NCBI GenBank assembly: GCA_029212405.1
Contig: JARGNR010000057.1
Location: 1-41,939, forward strand
Direction: 5' to 3'
DNA: 41,939 nucleotides
Source of the DNA: Saprospiraceae bacterium
GTDB taxonomy: Bacteria; Bacteroidota; Bacteroidia; Chitinophagales; Saprospiraceae
Below, in pieces: positions 1-8,514 of the stretch (position 1 is the stretch's first letter; each line of letters begins with the position of its first letter). A program made the translations under genes and the position numbers. The notes beneath the pieces are model-generated. The model did no database searches. It was not told the origin of the DNA and saw only the letters and a program-made list of their open reading frames with translations.

Positions 1-555
1 CTCTTGGGTGAAAAATGCACAGATCAGTTTATAAAAGTCCATTTCCTTTCCAGATGCTTCCCAACCGTCGTAGATGCAATTCCTTAGTGCTGATTCTATG
101 CGGAGTCGATTTGTTTCTAGTTCATTGATGATGCTGTCTTTTAGCTTTTGGATCAATTCGGGTCTTCGTTCTCCTGCTGTTGTGTTTTCTTTGGGAAAAA
201 GTATATCGCGGTATGCACCGTCCAGGATAGAGGTTCGTACATATTGATCTGCTTGACTCGTATTCTCAATTTGATCTTTGATGTAGTTTTTAATTTCATT
301 GAGATTATACCAATTGCGATTGGTCAGGGAGAATCTGGTTCTTTGTTCTTGAACATGGTCTACTGCCAGCAACGCAGCTTTCAGGTATGATTTCCGGATG
401 GCCCTTCGGATATGATTATTGGCGGGCTCATTGGCATTTTCACTAATTCTTTTGTGGATCTTATTAAAGCCTTTGCACAAGTAAAAATCACCTCGATTCC
501 CTACCCATCCGCTGAGTAGAGTTCCCATCATCCATGCTGCTGTTATTGGTTCCAT
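1..555 (-). CDS. Partial unknown protein, N-terminal 185 residues (possible STAND/NACHT-like ATPase N-domain)
   Basis: A minus-strand frame stays open from an ATG at 553-555 to the window edge, 185 codons without a stop, so the C-terminal part lies outside. The product starts MEPITAAWMMGTLLSGWVGN and continues as a charged, helical domain with the segments IRRAIRKSYLKAALLAVDHV and DFYKLICAFFTQE. There is no signal peptide beyond the short hydrophobic start. I do not recognise the family with certainty. The pattern of an early AIRKSYLKA helix followed about 100 residues later by a FFxxE segment resembles the N-terminal region of large bacterial NACHT/AAA-type ATPases, but no P-loop is in view. 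That reading is inference only. The short plus-strand frame over the same bases (148-390) is treated as a shadow. Confidence 0.6.
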   Translation of the reverse strand, partial: MEPITAAWMMGTLLSGWVGNRGDFYLCKGFNKIHKRISENANEPANNHIRRAIRKSYLKAALLAVDHVQEQRTRFSLTNRNWYNLNEIKNYIKDQIENTSQADQYVRTSILDGAYRDILFPKENTTAGERRPELIQKLKDSIINELETNRLRIESALRNCIYDGWEASGKEMDFYKLICAFFTQE

Positions 556-911
556 TGGTTTTTGGTTTATTAGTTTTGATTCTTATTTACAGGCAATCCA
601 ACCTAAATTCAATTTTTGTCTTTTTACTAGCTTTACCACTATCATGATTCACTGGTGAGAAACTGTTTTTCTTTAACTCGCACGCCGCACTATTAAATTC
701 TAAATGACCTCTACCTTCTTTTTACCTTCGTTACTATTGCAAGAACAAAATAACACATAGACATCTAAACACAAAACGAGCACATAAAATTCCTGCAATT
801 GAAATAAATAGTATGAGGTTGTGGATTAAAAATCACTCCAAAGAGTGACACTTGTCCATAGGCATTGCTCTACTTTTACACGTATCAAATCAAGTATAAA
901 TCGTATTGTAC
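556..911. other. Intergenic region between divergent genes
   Basis: This stretch separates the minus-strand partial gene from the plus-strand beta-helix gene, so it should carry both promoters. It is AT-rich. I see no RNA gene, strong hairpin or convincing Bacteroidota promoter (TTTG and TAnnTTTG boxes) in it. Confidence 0.5.
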
Positions 912-3900
912 ATGAAGGCAATTTGCACCTTTTTATTTCTTTTTATTTTTCTAACATCGAGCAAAGCTTCCATCATTAACTGGACAGGAGACGGAGGTAC
1001 AACAAACTGGACCAATCCTGACAATTGGGATACGGATCAAGTTCCTACCGCAACCGATTCAGTGTATACGGGTTATGCAGATAACATCAACATTCCGGTA
1101 GGATATACAGCACAAGTTGCTTTTTTTAAATTATTAGGCAATTTGGATATCAACCCTTCCGCAGAATTGATCATTGATGGGGAATTTGAAGCCAAAGGAG
1201 ATGTCACGAATTGGGGAACCATAACGATCTCCAATTCACCAGGCTATGGGTTATTGTTCTCTACACAAGCAGCAGATGTAGAGTTCCACAATTATGGACT
1301 TATCGATATTAATAATGCGGATGATTATGGTTTTAGGGTATCCAATGGCCAACAATTTACTAATCATAATATCGGTGAAATAGAGGTGACGAATTCAGGA
1401 TCAGAAAACTTTAAAGTAGAAGGTATTTTCCACAATTATGGCGAATTAACTGTAAAAAACTCTGATATCGACATCGGGATTTTGATCGAAGAAGGGTTCT
1501 CGGATATTGTATTTACCAACTTTGCGTGTGGACACATATCTTTAGTGGATCAAATAGAAATGACTGCTGATACGTTGACCAATCATGGCTTTTTGAGTCA
1601 AAATTATGATGGTGACAATAATATAAACAGCGGTCTGAGCAGGTTGGAAAATTATGGAGTAATTGAAGATCGGAAAAGTAGTTTTACTTCTACAGATTTT
1701 GACATCCAATCTGTGTGGATCAATAAGTATGAGGGATATGAGCCCAAAACGGGAGAAGAGATCACTATTTTTGCAGCAGCAGAACAAAATGGATTCACCT
1801 ATTCAGACCTTTACACGGACAATCAGCTGACCGAGCATGCTGGGACGTATTCATCCAATAATATATGGATACCAAATACCAATGCCAATGGAAAATCCAC
1901 GTTTTTTGTTGAAATCACCATTGATGCTGAAAATTGTTCGGATACAGTTCGAATTGATTTGGAATTTCCAGTTTTAGCGGTCACATATTGGACGGGAGGT
2001 ATAGGAAATTGGAATTTGGGTTTAAATTGGAGTACGGGTATAGTCCCTACAGAAAACGACATCGTCTCTATTTATAACAATTCAGATTCCTTGTACATTC
2101 TTTTATTCGCCAATGTAAAAGCAAAACAAATAATTTCAAATGGAAAAATCAGTATTGGCCCATTAGCCACCTTAGAAATAATTGGAGATGACACCTACGA
2201 TGGATTAGAAATTTTTGAAGGTGAACTATTAAACGAAGGGACACTCCAGATAAAAGATTGTGTAATGTCATTAGAAATGGAAAATTCTTCATTTTTAAAC
2301 AATGGGACGATCACTTTCAACAATACTTTAACCAGTATGCAACTCATTAATACTCCCTTTACAAACACGGGAAACGTAAATCTCAAAAATGCAACTACGG
2401 GAATAAGCGCATCAAATTCTACCATCCATAATCAAGGAAGTATCAATTGTGAAGATATTTATTTAGGCATAAGCATTTCCGGTTCTTCTGACTCATTGAT
2501 CAACAATGGTTTTATAGAAAATGATGCTGGAGATTTAATTTACACGTTCAGCTCAACGATCATAAATAACAATAGTATGATTGGACACAATCCAACTGGC
2601 ACCAGTATATTTAGTAATGATTTTCAAAATTATGGTTCTGTTGAAATCTATGGGGAATCAAATCAAAACAGCGGCTTAATTGGGAATATCTATAATGCAC
2701 TCAACGCTACGATTATTGCTAAAAACCTCAACAAAGGATTGAATTTCTCAGGGGATAATTACGGTGTAGTTCAGTCCGACTCTTGTACTACAGGTATTGA
2801 ATTAGAAGTTAATTACATCAATCATTCAAACGCTCAAACGGTTGCTACAAATTCTGACATAGGTATTCTAATTAGTAACGGACAAATTATCAATGAAGAG
2901 AATGCAAATATGGTGTGCTCTTACAATGAGGATTATGGGCTTCATTTTCCTTCATACACTGGCTTTACTACTTTAACCAACAATGGATTCATATCCATAG
3001 CGAATACGAATGGAATAGCTTTATCGTGTGGAGAAATAATAACCAACCAAAACAATGGTGAAATTGTTATTTCGAATGCGACTAGTCATGGCTTATATCT
3101 GTATTTAGACGATGGTAGCTTCACAAATACGGGAAACTCAACCCTTACAATCAATAAAACAAATGGACATGGTCTCTTCATCGATGGGGGCGCATTTGTT
3201 AATGAAGAAGACGCTTCGCTAGAGCTTGACTCTGCGATGATGACAGGATTATTCGTCACAGAATTTGGAGATTTTAATATATATTTTGGTTCTTTGACCA
3301 ATAGCAGTAGCATTGTAATCGGTCCTGCTATGATCCAAGATGGAATCCACATTGGCCCTGGTACATCCCTCTCCAATTTAGAATGTTCTGGAACCATATT
3401 CAATTACAGTTCCATTGAATCCAATGGAACATTTACTAATTCGGGAGTATATCACCATTTGGGAACTGGAGTCAACGCCATTACACAAGACATACAAAAT
3501 GACGGAGTAATTTTTGATCCGTTAGAAACCATTTCGAATTCGAACATAGTAAATGATGGATTTTATTTTGATGTAAAAGAAGGTAGTTATAGTGAAGGAG
3601 AAACAATTATCAATACGATTCACTATGATGACGACATCAGCACAGGGTTTGAAATAGACTCAACTTGGTATGTAGACGAACAACTCACTATTGAGGGAGG
3701 AAAATATGACTTGGACCAAAATACATTTTTCATCTATGGGCTGGCTGCAGATTCTAGTCAATTTTATTTTAAGGTTCAAAATTCATCTTGTACTCCCTCA
3801 CTTTTGGACACCTTTTCGCTACATCTGGAATTTCCAATTTCAAAAAAATGCGGTCAGATCACTTGGGAAGGCAATACAGGTTCCTGGACCAATCCCAACA

Positions 3901-4349
3901 AGTGGAATTTGTATCGACTACCCAGTTCGTGTGACTCTGTTTTAATCCTCAACCCACTCGATTCTGTATTGATCAATACATCTGATTCCATAATCGTAGA
4001 GCACATGTACAATGAAGGCTTACTTTTCATAAATTCAAATGGGAATCTCACAATTCGAAATGCCGCTGGAAATGGGATTCTCAACAAAGGCAAAATCACC
4101 AACAATGGCAGTCTAGCCATCGAAGAAGTTGACTTCAATGGTTATCTCGGGGATCAAAATTCAGAACTGATCAACAACGGTAGTTTTACGATTCAAAATA
4201 TTCTTAAAAAGGGGATTATTCTTAATAATTCAGTCCTTCAAAATAAGTCCGCTGGAAGTATGATGTTGAAAAACATAACTCAAGAAGACTTTAAGCTAAA
4301 TCCTGGATCACTCTTTTTATTGCAAGGATCGATTGACATAGAGGAATAA
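912..4349 (+). CDS. Large secreted beta-helix protein with three W-G-NW modules
   Basis: The product is 1145 residues. I use the ATG at 912 rather than the in-frame TTG two codons upstream because it begins directly with a signal peptide (MKAICTFLFLFIFLTSSKAS). Three modules each open with a Trp-rich motif: WTGDGGTTNWTNPDNW near residue 25, YWTGGIGNWNLGLNW near 359 and ITWEGNTGSWTNPNKW near 983. Each is followed by many short strands of the kind LxNxGxIxIxN, typical of a right-handed parallel beta-helix. The first two modules close with an Ig-like segment ending in LEFPV or LEFPI. The third stops about 165 residues after its Trp motif, without that closing domain and without a recognisable type IX secretion C-terminal domain. 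The likely role is a surface or extracellular adhesin-like protein. The protease gene at 30783 carries the same module at its C-terminus. Confidence 0.8.
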   Translation: MKAICTFLFLFIFLTSSKASIINWTGDGGTTNWTNPDNWDTDQVPTATDSVYTGYADNINIPVGYTAQVAFFKLLGNLDINPSAELIIDGEFEAKGDVTNWGTITISNSPGYGLLFSTQAADVEFHNYGLIDINNADDYGFRVSNGQQFTNHNIGEIEVTNSGSENFKVEGIFHNYGELTVKNSDIDIGILIEEGFSDIVFTNFACGHISLVDQIEMTADTLTNHGFLSQNYDGDNNINSGLSRLENYGVIEDRKSSFTSTDFDIQSVWINKYEGYEPKTGEEITIFAAAEQNGFTYSDLYTDNQLTEHAGTYSSNNIWIPNTNANGKSTFFVEITIDAENCSDTVRIDLEFPVLAVTYWTGGIGNWNLGLNWSTGIVPTENDIVSIYNNSDSLYILLFANVKAKQIISNGKISIGPLATLEIIGDDTYDGLEIFEGELLNEGTLQIKDCVMSLEMENSSFLNNGTITFNNTLTSMQLINTPFTNTGNVNLKNATTGISASNSTIHNQGSINCEDIYLGISISGSSDSLINNGFIENDAGDLIYTFSSTIINNNSMIGHNPTGTSIFSNDFQNYGSVEIYGESNQNSGLIGNIYNALNATIIAKNLNKGLNFSGDNYGVVQSDSCTTGIELEVNYINHSNAQTVATNSDIGILISNGQIINEENANMVCSYNEDYGLHFPSYTGFTTLTNNGFISIANTNGIALSCGEIITNQNNGEIVISNATSHGLYLYLDDGSFTNTGNSTLTINKTNGHGLFIDGGAFVNEEDASLELDSAMMTGLFVTEFGDFNIYFGSLTNSSSIVIGPAMIQDGIHIGPGTSLSNLECSGTIFNYSSIESNGTFTNSGVYHHLGTGVNAITQDIQNDGVIFDPLETISNSNIVNDGFYFDVKEGSYSEGETIINTIHYDDDISTGFEIDSTWYVDEQLTIEGGKYDLDQNTFFIYGLAADSSQFYFKVQNSSCTPSLLDTFSLHLEFPISKKCGQITWEGNTGSWTNPNKWNLYRLPSSCDSVLILNPLDSVLINTSDSIIVEHMYNEGLLFINSNGNLTIRNAAGNGILNKGKITNNGSLAIEEVDFNGYLGDQNSELINNGSFTIQNILKKGIILNNSVLQNKSAGSMMLKNITQEDFKLNPGSLFLLQGSIDIEE

Positions 4350-4436
4350 TGGCTTGTTGTTAAAACATATTCATTTACATCCAAATTGTGATAAATTCCT
4401 ATTTTGAGTGGATAAACTTTACTAAAGCTTTAGCAG

Positions 4437-5321
4437 ATGATAAAAAAGATACTCAAGATATTGCTCTATGGTGCATTAATATTTGGATTGTATTTAGCCT
4501 ATATTTTTTACAATCAGTATAGGGATAAATTGGAACGAGATGCCTATGAAAAAAATATTGTTGATACGTCATCTCCTACCGTCAGTGTATTAAGGGATTC
4601 TATTTTGGTGGACTATAGAAATGAAAAGAAGACCATCCATATTTATGTTCCGCCTGGATATGCAAAAGATACCACCACCCGATACCCCGTGTTTTATATG
4701 TTGGATGGAGAATCTTCCTTTAACGACATGGAAAACATGGCACCAGAATGGGAGATAGATGAGGTAATCAATGCCGCTGATTCGCTAGGTCAGCAAACAG
4801 CGATCGTTATAGGAATCAATCAGGCAGAAGATCGGGATGCTGAATATACTCCATTTGTCAATGATGACAATCCCAATGCACACGGCGGCAAATTTGCAGA
4901 ATGGGTCGCTACCGATTTGAAAGCCTGGGTAGATACCCATTATCGTACTAATCCTTCACCTGCTGCGACTACGATCGGAGGTATTTCTAGAAGTGGTATG
5001 ATGGCCTATTATTTCTTGATGGCTCATCCAGATGTTTTTGGAAATGCATTGGTCCAGTCTCCATCCATGTGGGTGGATCATGATCGATTGCTAGGAATGG
5101 AATTGACCGATGAACAGTTGAAGGATAAAAAAGTGTTTGTCAGTGTCGGAGAACATGAAGGGGGAATTATGATTCCACATGCCAAAGATGTCTATCAGAA
5201 ATTTAAGGAAAAAGGAATGGGAGATGATCGGGTCACATTGGAGATTATTCCGGACGAAGGGCACTGGCACCCGACCTGGAGAAAGTCGTTTGCATTGGCG
5301 TATCCGTGGGTGATGAAATAA
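4437..5321 (+). CDS. Membrane-anchored alpha/beta-hydrolase esterase (Fes/esterase D-like)
   Basis: The 294-residue product has an N-terminal membrane segment (about residues 4-26) followed by an extracytoplasmic alpha/beta-hydrolase domain. The motifs fit the esterase family PF00756: VYVPPGY-like at the start of the domain (here IHIYVPPGYAKD), PVFYMLDGE, the nucleophile elbow GISRSG with Ser184, and a late His in DEGHWHPTWR as the likely catalytic His. Relatives hydrolyse siderophore, acyl or acetyl esters on sugars. The substrate cannot be told from the sequence. It stands alone, with 87 bases before it and 65 after. A second member of the same family lies at 38055-39233; that one lacks the membrane anchor and has an extra N-terminal beta-domain. 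Confidence 0.8.
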   Translation: MIKKILKILLYGALIFGLYLAYIFYNQYRDKLERDAYEKNIVDTSSPTVSVLRDSILVDYRNEKKTIHIYVPPGYAKDTTTRYPVFYMLDGESSFNDMENMAPEWEIDEVINAADSLGQQTAIVIGINQAEDRDAEYTPFVNDDNPNAHGGKFAEWVATDLKAWVDTHYRTNPSPAATTIGGISRSGMMAYYFLMAHPDVFGNALVQSPSMWVDHDRLLGMELTDEQLKDKKVFVSVGEHEGGIMIPHAKDVYQKFKEKGMGDDRVTLEIIPDEGHWHPTWRKSFALAYPWVMK

Positions 5322-5386
5322 TTTCTTTTAGATCAGTTTTGGTTTATATTTTTTGTAGTATTGAATTTCAAAATTGATTATTTTTC

Positions 5387-6124
5387 ATGAGCCTGACCGC
5401 TATTGCCATACTTTTCTTCCTCATTGCTGTACTTTATTCCTCTGTAGGATTTGGTGGAGGAAGTAGCTATATCGCAATATTACTTCTTGCTGGATTTGCC
5501 ATCCAGGATGTGCGTATGACTGCCCTACTCTGCAATATCATCGTAGTAAGTGGTTCGTGCATCAATTACTTTCGAGCAGGATTGATACCCTGGAAAAAAG
5601 TATTGCCGATTGTACTTTTGAGCGTACCATTTGCTTTTTTAGGGGGTATGATTGAATTGGAAAGTGCCGTGTATAAAATTATGGCTTCGCTGTTATTGAT
5701 TCTGGCTTCCTTATTAATGTTCTATCAGGTAGATCAAACAAAGAACACAAAAGAAATTGGAAAAGTTACACTATCCGGGATTGGAGGTGGGATTGGATTG
5801 GTCTCTGGAGCCATCGGCATTGGAGGAGGCATCTTTCTTTCCCCAATTCTACATTTATTGAAATGGCAAACGGCAAAAATCATCAGTGGTGCAGCCAGCT
5901 TTTTCATTTTAGTCAATTCGATAGCTGGAATTGCAGGACAGTACACTCATAATCCCTCTATTAATTATACTACCTTAAAAGTATTGGGCATTGCTGTTTT
6001 AGTGGGAGGGCAACTAGGAAATTACATCAATCTTAGAATCCTGGATCAACGAAAAGTTCGATTGTTTACGGCAATTTTAATTGGTCTGATCGGTTTGCGC
6101 ATATTTATCACTCAGATATATTAA
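5387..6124 (+). CDS. TauE/SafE-family membrane permease
   Basis: The 245-residue protein is almost entirely hydrophobic, with about eight predicted transmembrane helices. It carries the two glycine-rich half-repeats typical of TauE/SafE (PF01925): SVGFGGGSSYIA near residue 19 and SGAIGIGGGIFLSP near residue 140. Family members export sulfite, sulfoacetate or related organosulfur anions, though many are uncharacterised. The stop is only 9 bases before moaD, and moaD overlaps moaE, so the three are very probably one operon. The context suggests movement of a sulfur anion linked to a molybdoenzyme or to cofactor sulfur chemistry; that link is inference. Confidence 0.85.
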   Translation: MSLTAIAILFFLIAVLYSSVGFGGGSSYIAILLLAGFAIQDVRMTALLCNIIVVSGSCINYFRAGLIPWKKVLPIVLLSVPFAFLGGMIELESAVYKIMASLLLILASLLMFYQVDQTKNTKEIGKVTLSGIGGGIGLVSGAIGIGGGIFLSPILHLLKWQTAKIISGAASFFILVNSIAGIAGQYTHNPSINYTTLKVLGIAVLVGGQLGNYINLRILDQRKVRLFTAILIGLIGLRIFITQIY

Positions 6125-6133
6125 TTTTGCACT

Positions 6134-6370
6134 ATGATAAAAGTGAAATGTTTTGGCGTGGCCAAAGAAATTGTAAATACGGAGACCCTAGAAATGGATG
6201 TTTCTATTGATTCGGTGGAGGGACTGCGTAAAGAGTTGCACAAGAATTTTCCAGAGTTTTCATCCATCAAAGGCTTTATGGTAGCGGTCAACCAGGAATA
6301 CGCTACCGATGATCAGTCTTTATCTTCAGCGGATGAGATTGCGATTATTCCACCAGTAAGCGGAGGGTGA
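6134..6370 (+). CDS. moaD: Molybdopterin synthase sulfur-carrier subunit MoaD
   Basis: A 78-residue ubiquitin-fold protein of the ThiS/MoaD family. It ends in DEIAIIPPVSGG; the terminal Gly-Gly is adenylated by MoeB and then carries the thiocarboxylate used to make the dithiolene of molybdopterin. The size is normal for MoaD. Its stop codon overlaps the start of moaE (TGATG), which fits translational coupling of the two subunits of molybdopterin synthase. The partner MoeB is encoded on the opposite strand about 3.3 kb away. Confidence 0.92.
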   Translation: MIKVKCFGVAKEIVNTETLEMDVSIDSVEGLRKELHKNFPEFSSIKGFMVAVNQEYATDDQSLSSADEIAIIPPVSGG

Positions 6371-6792
6371 TGGAGACCACGAATATATTTATATCAAAAG
6401 ATCCACTTTCCATTGATACGGCCTATCAATCTGTTTTAGATGTCTCGTGTGGAGGCAATTGTCTCTTTATTGGTACAGTTCGAAATAAAAACAAAGGAAA
6501 GACCGTCACCCACCTTGATTTTGAAACGTATGAGGAGATGGCCGTTAAGGAAATGGCAAAAATTGCAGCACGATGCAAGGAAAAATTTGACGTTAAAAAA
6601 ATTGCCATTCATCATCGATCGGGCTATGTAGGATTGACAGACATTGCCGTAATAATTGCCGTAGCTTCTCCTCACCGAACAGATGCTTTTGAAGCATGTA
6701 AATTTGCCATAGACACCTTAAAAGAGACGGTACCAATCTGGAAAAAAGAACATTTGGAAGATGGTAGTTATTGGGTAGGCGCTAGACCATGA
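6370..6792 (+). CDS. moaE: Molybdopterin synthase catalytic subunit MoaE
   Basis: The 140-residue product matches MoaE in length and motifs: GGNCLFIGTVRNKNKGKTV near the N-terminus, LDFETYEEMA, IHHRSGYVGLTDIAV, AVASPHR, and PIWKKE near the C-terminus with the lysines that line the active site. It converts cyclic pyranopterin monophosphate to molybdopterin with sulfur from MoaD. I chose the ATG at 6370, which overlaps the moaD stop by one base; a GTG one codon upstream is possible. It is the last gene of the permease-moaD-moaE operon. Confidence 0.92.
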   Translation: METTNIFISKDPLSIDTAYQSVLDVSCGGNCLFIGTVRNKNKGKTVTHLDFETYEEMAVKEMAKIAARCKEKFDVKKIAIHHRSGYVGLTDIAVIIAVASPHRTDAFEACKFAIDTLKETVPIWKKEHLEDGSYWVGARP

Positions 6793-6914
6793 CCATTCGC
6801 TTTTCTGACCTTTTGACTGTTTAAAAAACTTCCATTCCATTCTGATAAAAATCACTCTATTTAAACCAACCATTTTGGTATTTGCGTTAGTCTATTAGAT
6901 AAACAGTTTAAAAA

Positions 6915-8135
6915 ATGCTAAAAATGAAAAATACTTTCCTTGTTTTCTTGTCCACGCTCCTCCTACTGTCTTCTTGTGGTACTTCTACCGATGACCCAAT
7001 GATTACTACGGGTGATGCTAGTGATTTTCAAAAAACAAGTATTGATTTTGGCCTTTCTACGTTTCAGGAAGCGGTTACGAATGATGATGAAAATATCTTA
7101 ATCTCCCCGCTTAGTCTTGAAACTGCTTTGTACATGACTATGAACGGCTGCAATGGAGAAACGCTTGAAGAATTCAGGACAGCACTCCAAGCTGAAAAAT
7201 TTTATCCTGAAGGAATTAATACACAGTATAGAGCCCTGATTGAAAAGTTGGTTCCTACAAATGAATCCACCAAATTGGGCATGGCCAACTCAGTCTTTTA
7301 TGATATATCGAAGGTAAGTATGAACCAATCATTTGAGGAAACGATAAGTGATGTGTTCAATGCAGAATTCATTTCAGCTGAATTTCAAAACCCTAACACA
7401 GTAGACCTTATTAATGAATGGGTAAAAGAAAACACTGAAAATAGGATTGATAAAATATTGGACAAAATTGATCCAGATGAAGTTATCTTTCTGATTAATG
7501 CCCTTTTCTTTACAGCAGATTGGAAAAATGGATTTTTTGAATCTTCAACTTCAGCACAATTATTCACCAAAGAAAATGGAGAAGCGGTGTCTGTGGATAT
7601 GATGTATTCAGATACCTATAGAAAGTATTACCAAGGAGATGAGTTTAGTGCGGTAGATTTACTTTTTTCGAATGAAGAGTATTCCATGACATTCATTCTA
7701 CCAAAAAACGAATCGAATACAAAAGAGTTTATAAATGGATATAGCCAAACTGATTTTTATGAATTTTATATCGATCTGTATGCAAATAAACTTCAAGAAA
7801 ATCGAGTATTCATTCAAGTCCCTAAATTTGAAATCAAGTCTGAATTAGATATGAAGGACATATTAAAAGAAATGGGAATAAAATCCGCTTTTAACAATGC
7901 AGACTTTTCCAAAATGGCCACTTTCTCTGGTCGCACCTATCTGAGTAAAGTGCTTCATGATGTGGTACTAAAAATAGACGAAAAAGGAGTGGAAGGAGCC
8001 GCGGTGACCGCAGTAGGTGTGGGAGCTACTTCTGCACCCCCATCCATCTATTTTACCCGTCCATTCATATTTGTAATTCGACACGTTGAAACCAATACTC
8101 CGATATTTATAGGACGATTAGCTGATCCGAGTTGA
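6915..8135 (+). CDS. Serpin-family lipoprotein (serine/cysteine protease inhibitor)
   Basis: The product is 406 residues from the first ATG, or 403 from the ATG three codons later. A lipoprotein signal with lipobox LLSSC is followed by a full-length serpin fold (PF00079), including NAVFYDIS-like and INALFFTADWKNGF segments. The hinge and reactive-centre loop lie at about residues 356-377 (EKGVEGAAVTAVGVG then ATSAPP), followed by the strand IYFTRPFIFVI. The small residues in the hinge favour an inhibitory rather than non-inhibitory serpin. If the spacing is standard, P1-P1' is Thr372-Ser373, pointing to an elastase-like or papain-like target; this is inference. It probably protects the cell surface from secreted proteases. 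It lies between the two halves of the molybdenum-cofactor genes. Confidence 0.88.
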   Translation: MLKMKNTFLVFLSTLLLLSSCGTSTDDPMITTGDASDFQKTSIDFGLSTFQEAVTNDDENILISPLSLETALYMTMNGCNGETLEEFRTALQAEKFYPEGINTQYRALIEKLVPTNESTKLGMANSVFYDISKVSMNQSFEETISDVFNAEFISAEFQNPNTVDLINEWVKENTENRIDKILDKIDPDEVIFLINALFFTADWKNGFFESSTSAQLFTKENGEAVSVDMMYSDTYRKYYQGDEFSAVDLLFSNEEYSMTFILPKNESNTKEFINGYSQTDFYEFYIDLYANKLQENRVFIQVPKFEIKSELDMKDILKEMGIKSAFNNADFSKMATFSGRTYLSKVLHDVVLKIDEKGVEGAAVTAVGVGATSAPPSIYFTRPFIFVIRHVETNTPIFIGRLADPS

Positions 8136-8179
8136 ATTTCTATACCTTTTAGTAAGAAATTACCTACCACATTTGTGTC

Positions 8180-8202
8180 ATCTTAAGTTTGCAACTTAAG
8201 AT
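8180..8202. repeat. REP-like palindrome, type C copy 1
   Basis: Perfect 10-base arms, ATCTTAAGTT and AACTTAAGAT, flank the 3-base centre TGC. The same palindrome with the flanks GTC before and AAATAT after recurs at 8471-8493. It lies 44 bases after the serpin stop and could act as its transcription terminator, though no T-run follows. Confidence 0.85.
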
Positions 8203-8269
8203 AAATATTCCACAACTGAGATCGGGTGTATTGATCACCCATACAAAATTCTAATGCTTTAATAGATAA

Positions 8270-8412
8270 GTGTTTGAAGTCACAAACTTAAAACTTCAAT
8301 GATTGGATTCAGTATGGAAACTTGGGGAAGCGTATTTGGATATGAGCGTTTTAAGTTGCAAACTTAAAACTTCAATTTGTGTTTAGAGCTAATATAAGAT
8401 GGGGAGATATGC
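8270..8412. repeat. Two-palindrome (BIME-like) repeat unit, isolated copy
   Basis: This unit is an outlying copy of the tandem units at 9275-9674. It has an imperfect first palindrome (8270-8292), a conserved spacer reading ATGATTGGATTCAG and then CTTGGGGAAGCGTATTTG, a perfect second palindrome (8348-8370, arms GTTTTAAGTT and AACTTAAAAC) and the tail TTTGTGTTTAGAGCTAATAT. It is closest to the unit at 9557, including the shared CAC at the centre of the first palindrome. Confidence 0.85.
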
Positions 8413-8435
8413 GTTTGAAGTTGCAAACTTCAAAC
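8413..8435. repeat. REP-like palindrome, type A, solitary
   Basis: Arms GTTTGAAGTT and AACTTCAAAC around the centre GCA, perfectly complementary. It begins where the second unit of a tandem array would start but is followed by unrelated sequence, so it looks like a truncated next unit. Confidence 0.8.
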
Positions 8436-8470
8436 TTCGAGGATTGATATTTAAATTCTTTGCCCCCGTC

Positions 8471-8493
8471 ATCTTAAGTTTGCAACTTAAGAT
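8471..8493. repeat. REP-like palindrome, type C copy 2, beside the transposase
   Basis: The same palindrome as at 8180-8202. It ends 21 bases beyond the stop codon of the transposase gene. A type A palindrome sits exactly 21 bases beyond the other end of that gene, so the two could be the terminal elements of a mobile unit. Confidence 0.85.
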
Positions 8494-8514
8494 AAATATC
8501 CCACATCTAACATT

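Noticed and set aside
148-390. Plus-strand frame of 80 codons
   Set aside because: It lies opposite a 185-codon minus-strand frame that reads as a coherent protein from an ATG at 555 to the window edge.
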